16,918 bases of DNA from JBQKLI01 sp012798975. GTDB taxonomy: Bacteria > Bacillota > Clostridia > Tissierellales > Peptoniphilaceae. Numbering within the stretch: the first letter of the stretch is position 1; every line of letters starts with the position of its first letter. The translations under genes were made by a program, and so were the position numbers. The notes beneath the pieces were generated by a model. The model was not told the DNA's origin. It made no database searches and saw only the letters and a list, made by a program, of their open reading frames with translations. Of the stretch, positions 16,410 to 16,918 are shown one piece after another. The stretch is from assembly GCF_052116305.1 (NCBI RefSeq), contig NZ_JBQKLI010000028.1, forward strand, positions 1 through 16,918, given 5' to 3'.

Positions 16410-16844
16410 TTGAACAATATATATGGCTCAGGAAATGAAGTTGTAGATCAAGTAGGGCAGATGCATTTTAGTGGCAATATAATACCAACAACTTGGTATA
16501 AGACAATAGTAAGGGACAATAAAAAACCTTATTTAAATGCAATCATAATATTATCAGATGTTGTCTATTGGTATAGGCCAACAGAAGTAAGAGATGAGCA
16601 ATCAGGGCAGCTGATAGGTTTTAAGAAAAAATTTAGAGATGATTTACTCCAAAGAAGCTATCAACAAATAGCAGATCAATTTGGAATGAGTAAAAGAGAA
16701 GCGACTAATGCAGTAGTATTTCTAGAAAAGCTTGGAGTTATAGAAAGAGAATTCCGTACACTAAAACTAGCTAGTACAGTTTTAAATAATGTCTTATATT
16801 TAAAAGTAATGGATAGGTTACACTTAGTTGGACAGATTTCTTAA
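16410..16844 (+). pseudogene. Replication-initiator-like HTH protein of mobile elements, truncated by IS3-type insertion
   Basis: The chain NNIYGSGNEVVDQVGQMHF, then GNIIPTTWYKTIVRDNKKPYLNAIIILSDVVYWYRPTE..., resembles the N-terminal winged-helix part of replication or DnaD-like proteins carried by clostridial plasmids and ICEs, from memory. The HTH is about residues 87-115 (YQQIADQFGMSKREATNAVVFLEKLGVIER). The TTG start at 16410 follows a near-perfect AAGGAGGTGA (16395-16404). The native chain stops at about residue 133: the IS begins at 16810, so MDRLHLVGQIS and the stop codon derive from the IS. The missing C-terminal part makes the protein probably non-functional. Confidence 0.65.
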
Positions 16845-16918
16845 GGTCATATAAAATTAAAACAATAAGACTAAGGAGAATCTGAATATGGCTAAAAGAA
16901 AGCGTAGAGAATTCACGG
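16810..16918 (+). mobile_element. IS3-family element, left end (copy 2), continues beyond the window
   Basis: Identical over all 109 visible bases to 12948-13056, starting with TGGATAGGTTACACTTAGTT. It interrupts the replication-like gene after codon 133. Since it runs off the window edge, this copy could be complete and be the source of the truncated copy 1. Confidence 0.85.
16888..16918 (+). CDS. IS3-family transposase OrfA, 5' end only
   Basis: The first ten codons (MAKRKRREFT) are the same as in the OrfA at 13026, preceded by AAGGAG. The frame is open at the window end, so completeness cannot be judged. Confidence 0.8.
   Translation, partial: MAKRKRREFT

Noticed and set aside
1..16918. 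CRISPR array, tRNA or rRNA genes
   Set aside because: No regularly spaced repeats and no cloverleaf or rRNA-like sequence seen. The repeats present are explained by hsdS, the IS copies and the terminators.

Overview
The window is AT-rich, uses AGA/ATA/AAA-rich codons and strong AGGAGG-type ribosome binding sites, and its proteins resemble those of anaerobic low-GC Firmicutes (Clostridia/Tissierellia type). That lineage is an inference from composition and protein style. Almost every real gene is on the + strand. The region is accessory DNA: an anti-phage defence cluster, a drug-efflux-type ABC cassette, and a plasmid- or ICE-type replication/HTH gene, with insertion sequence (IS) pieces at the joints.

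Region 1 (1-340): the end of an IS256-family element lies on the - strand (1-111). It abuts the 3' remnant of an unrecognised gene (112-291), followed by the leader of the restriction operon.

Region 2 (341-6701): a complete type I restriction-modification operon, hsdM-hsdS-hsdR, tightly packed. HsdS shows two target-recognition halves and a near-perfect 40-bp internal DNA repeat.

Region 3 (6755-8642): a DUF262 + HNH (GmrSD-like) nuclease gene lies directly downstream of hsdR. After it comes the C-terminal scrap of a YdbC/PC4-type ssDNA-binding protein gene, probably a scar of gene replacement.

Region 4 (8666-12982): four genes running in the same direction. They encode an acidic 240-aa protein of unknown function, a 618-aa GHKL-fold ATPase of the bacterial MORC-like type, a 289-aa protein of unknown function, and a DUF6339-like protein. 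The last three are translationally coupled (overlap or 0-bp spacing). This is the most interesting part: a probable GHKL-ATPase-centred defence module attached to a type I RM system.

Region 5 (12948-13668): the left end of an IS3-family element (start of orfA) fused to the C-terminal half of a membrane protein, probably an ABC permease, followed by a terminator.

Region 6 (13746-16382): a self-contained TetR regulator / ABC ATPase / ABC-2 permease cassette. It has a perfect 11-bp-arm palindromic operator and is flanked by two identical 35-bp copies of the same terminator hairpin.

Region 7 (16410-16918): a TTG-initiated HTH protein of the mobile-element replication type. It is cut by a second copy of the same IS3-family left end, which continues past the window edge. 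The two IS copies are identical over the 109 bp visible and give both interrupted genes the same ten-residue tail and stop codon.

Together the genes suggest layered defence: HsdRMS cuts unmethylated DNA, the DUF262-HNH protein may cut modified DNA, and the GHKL module adds an undefined ATP-dependent function. All sit on an element that has been reshaped by IS activity.
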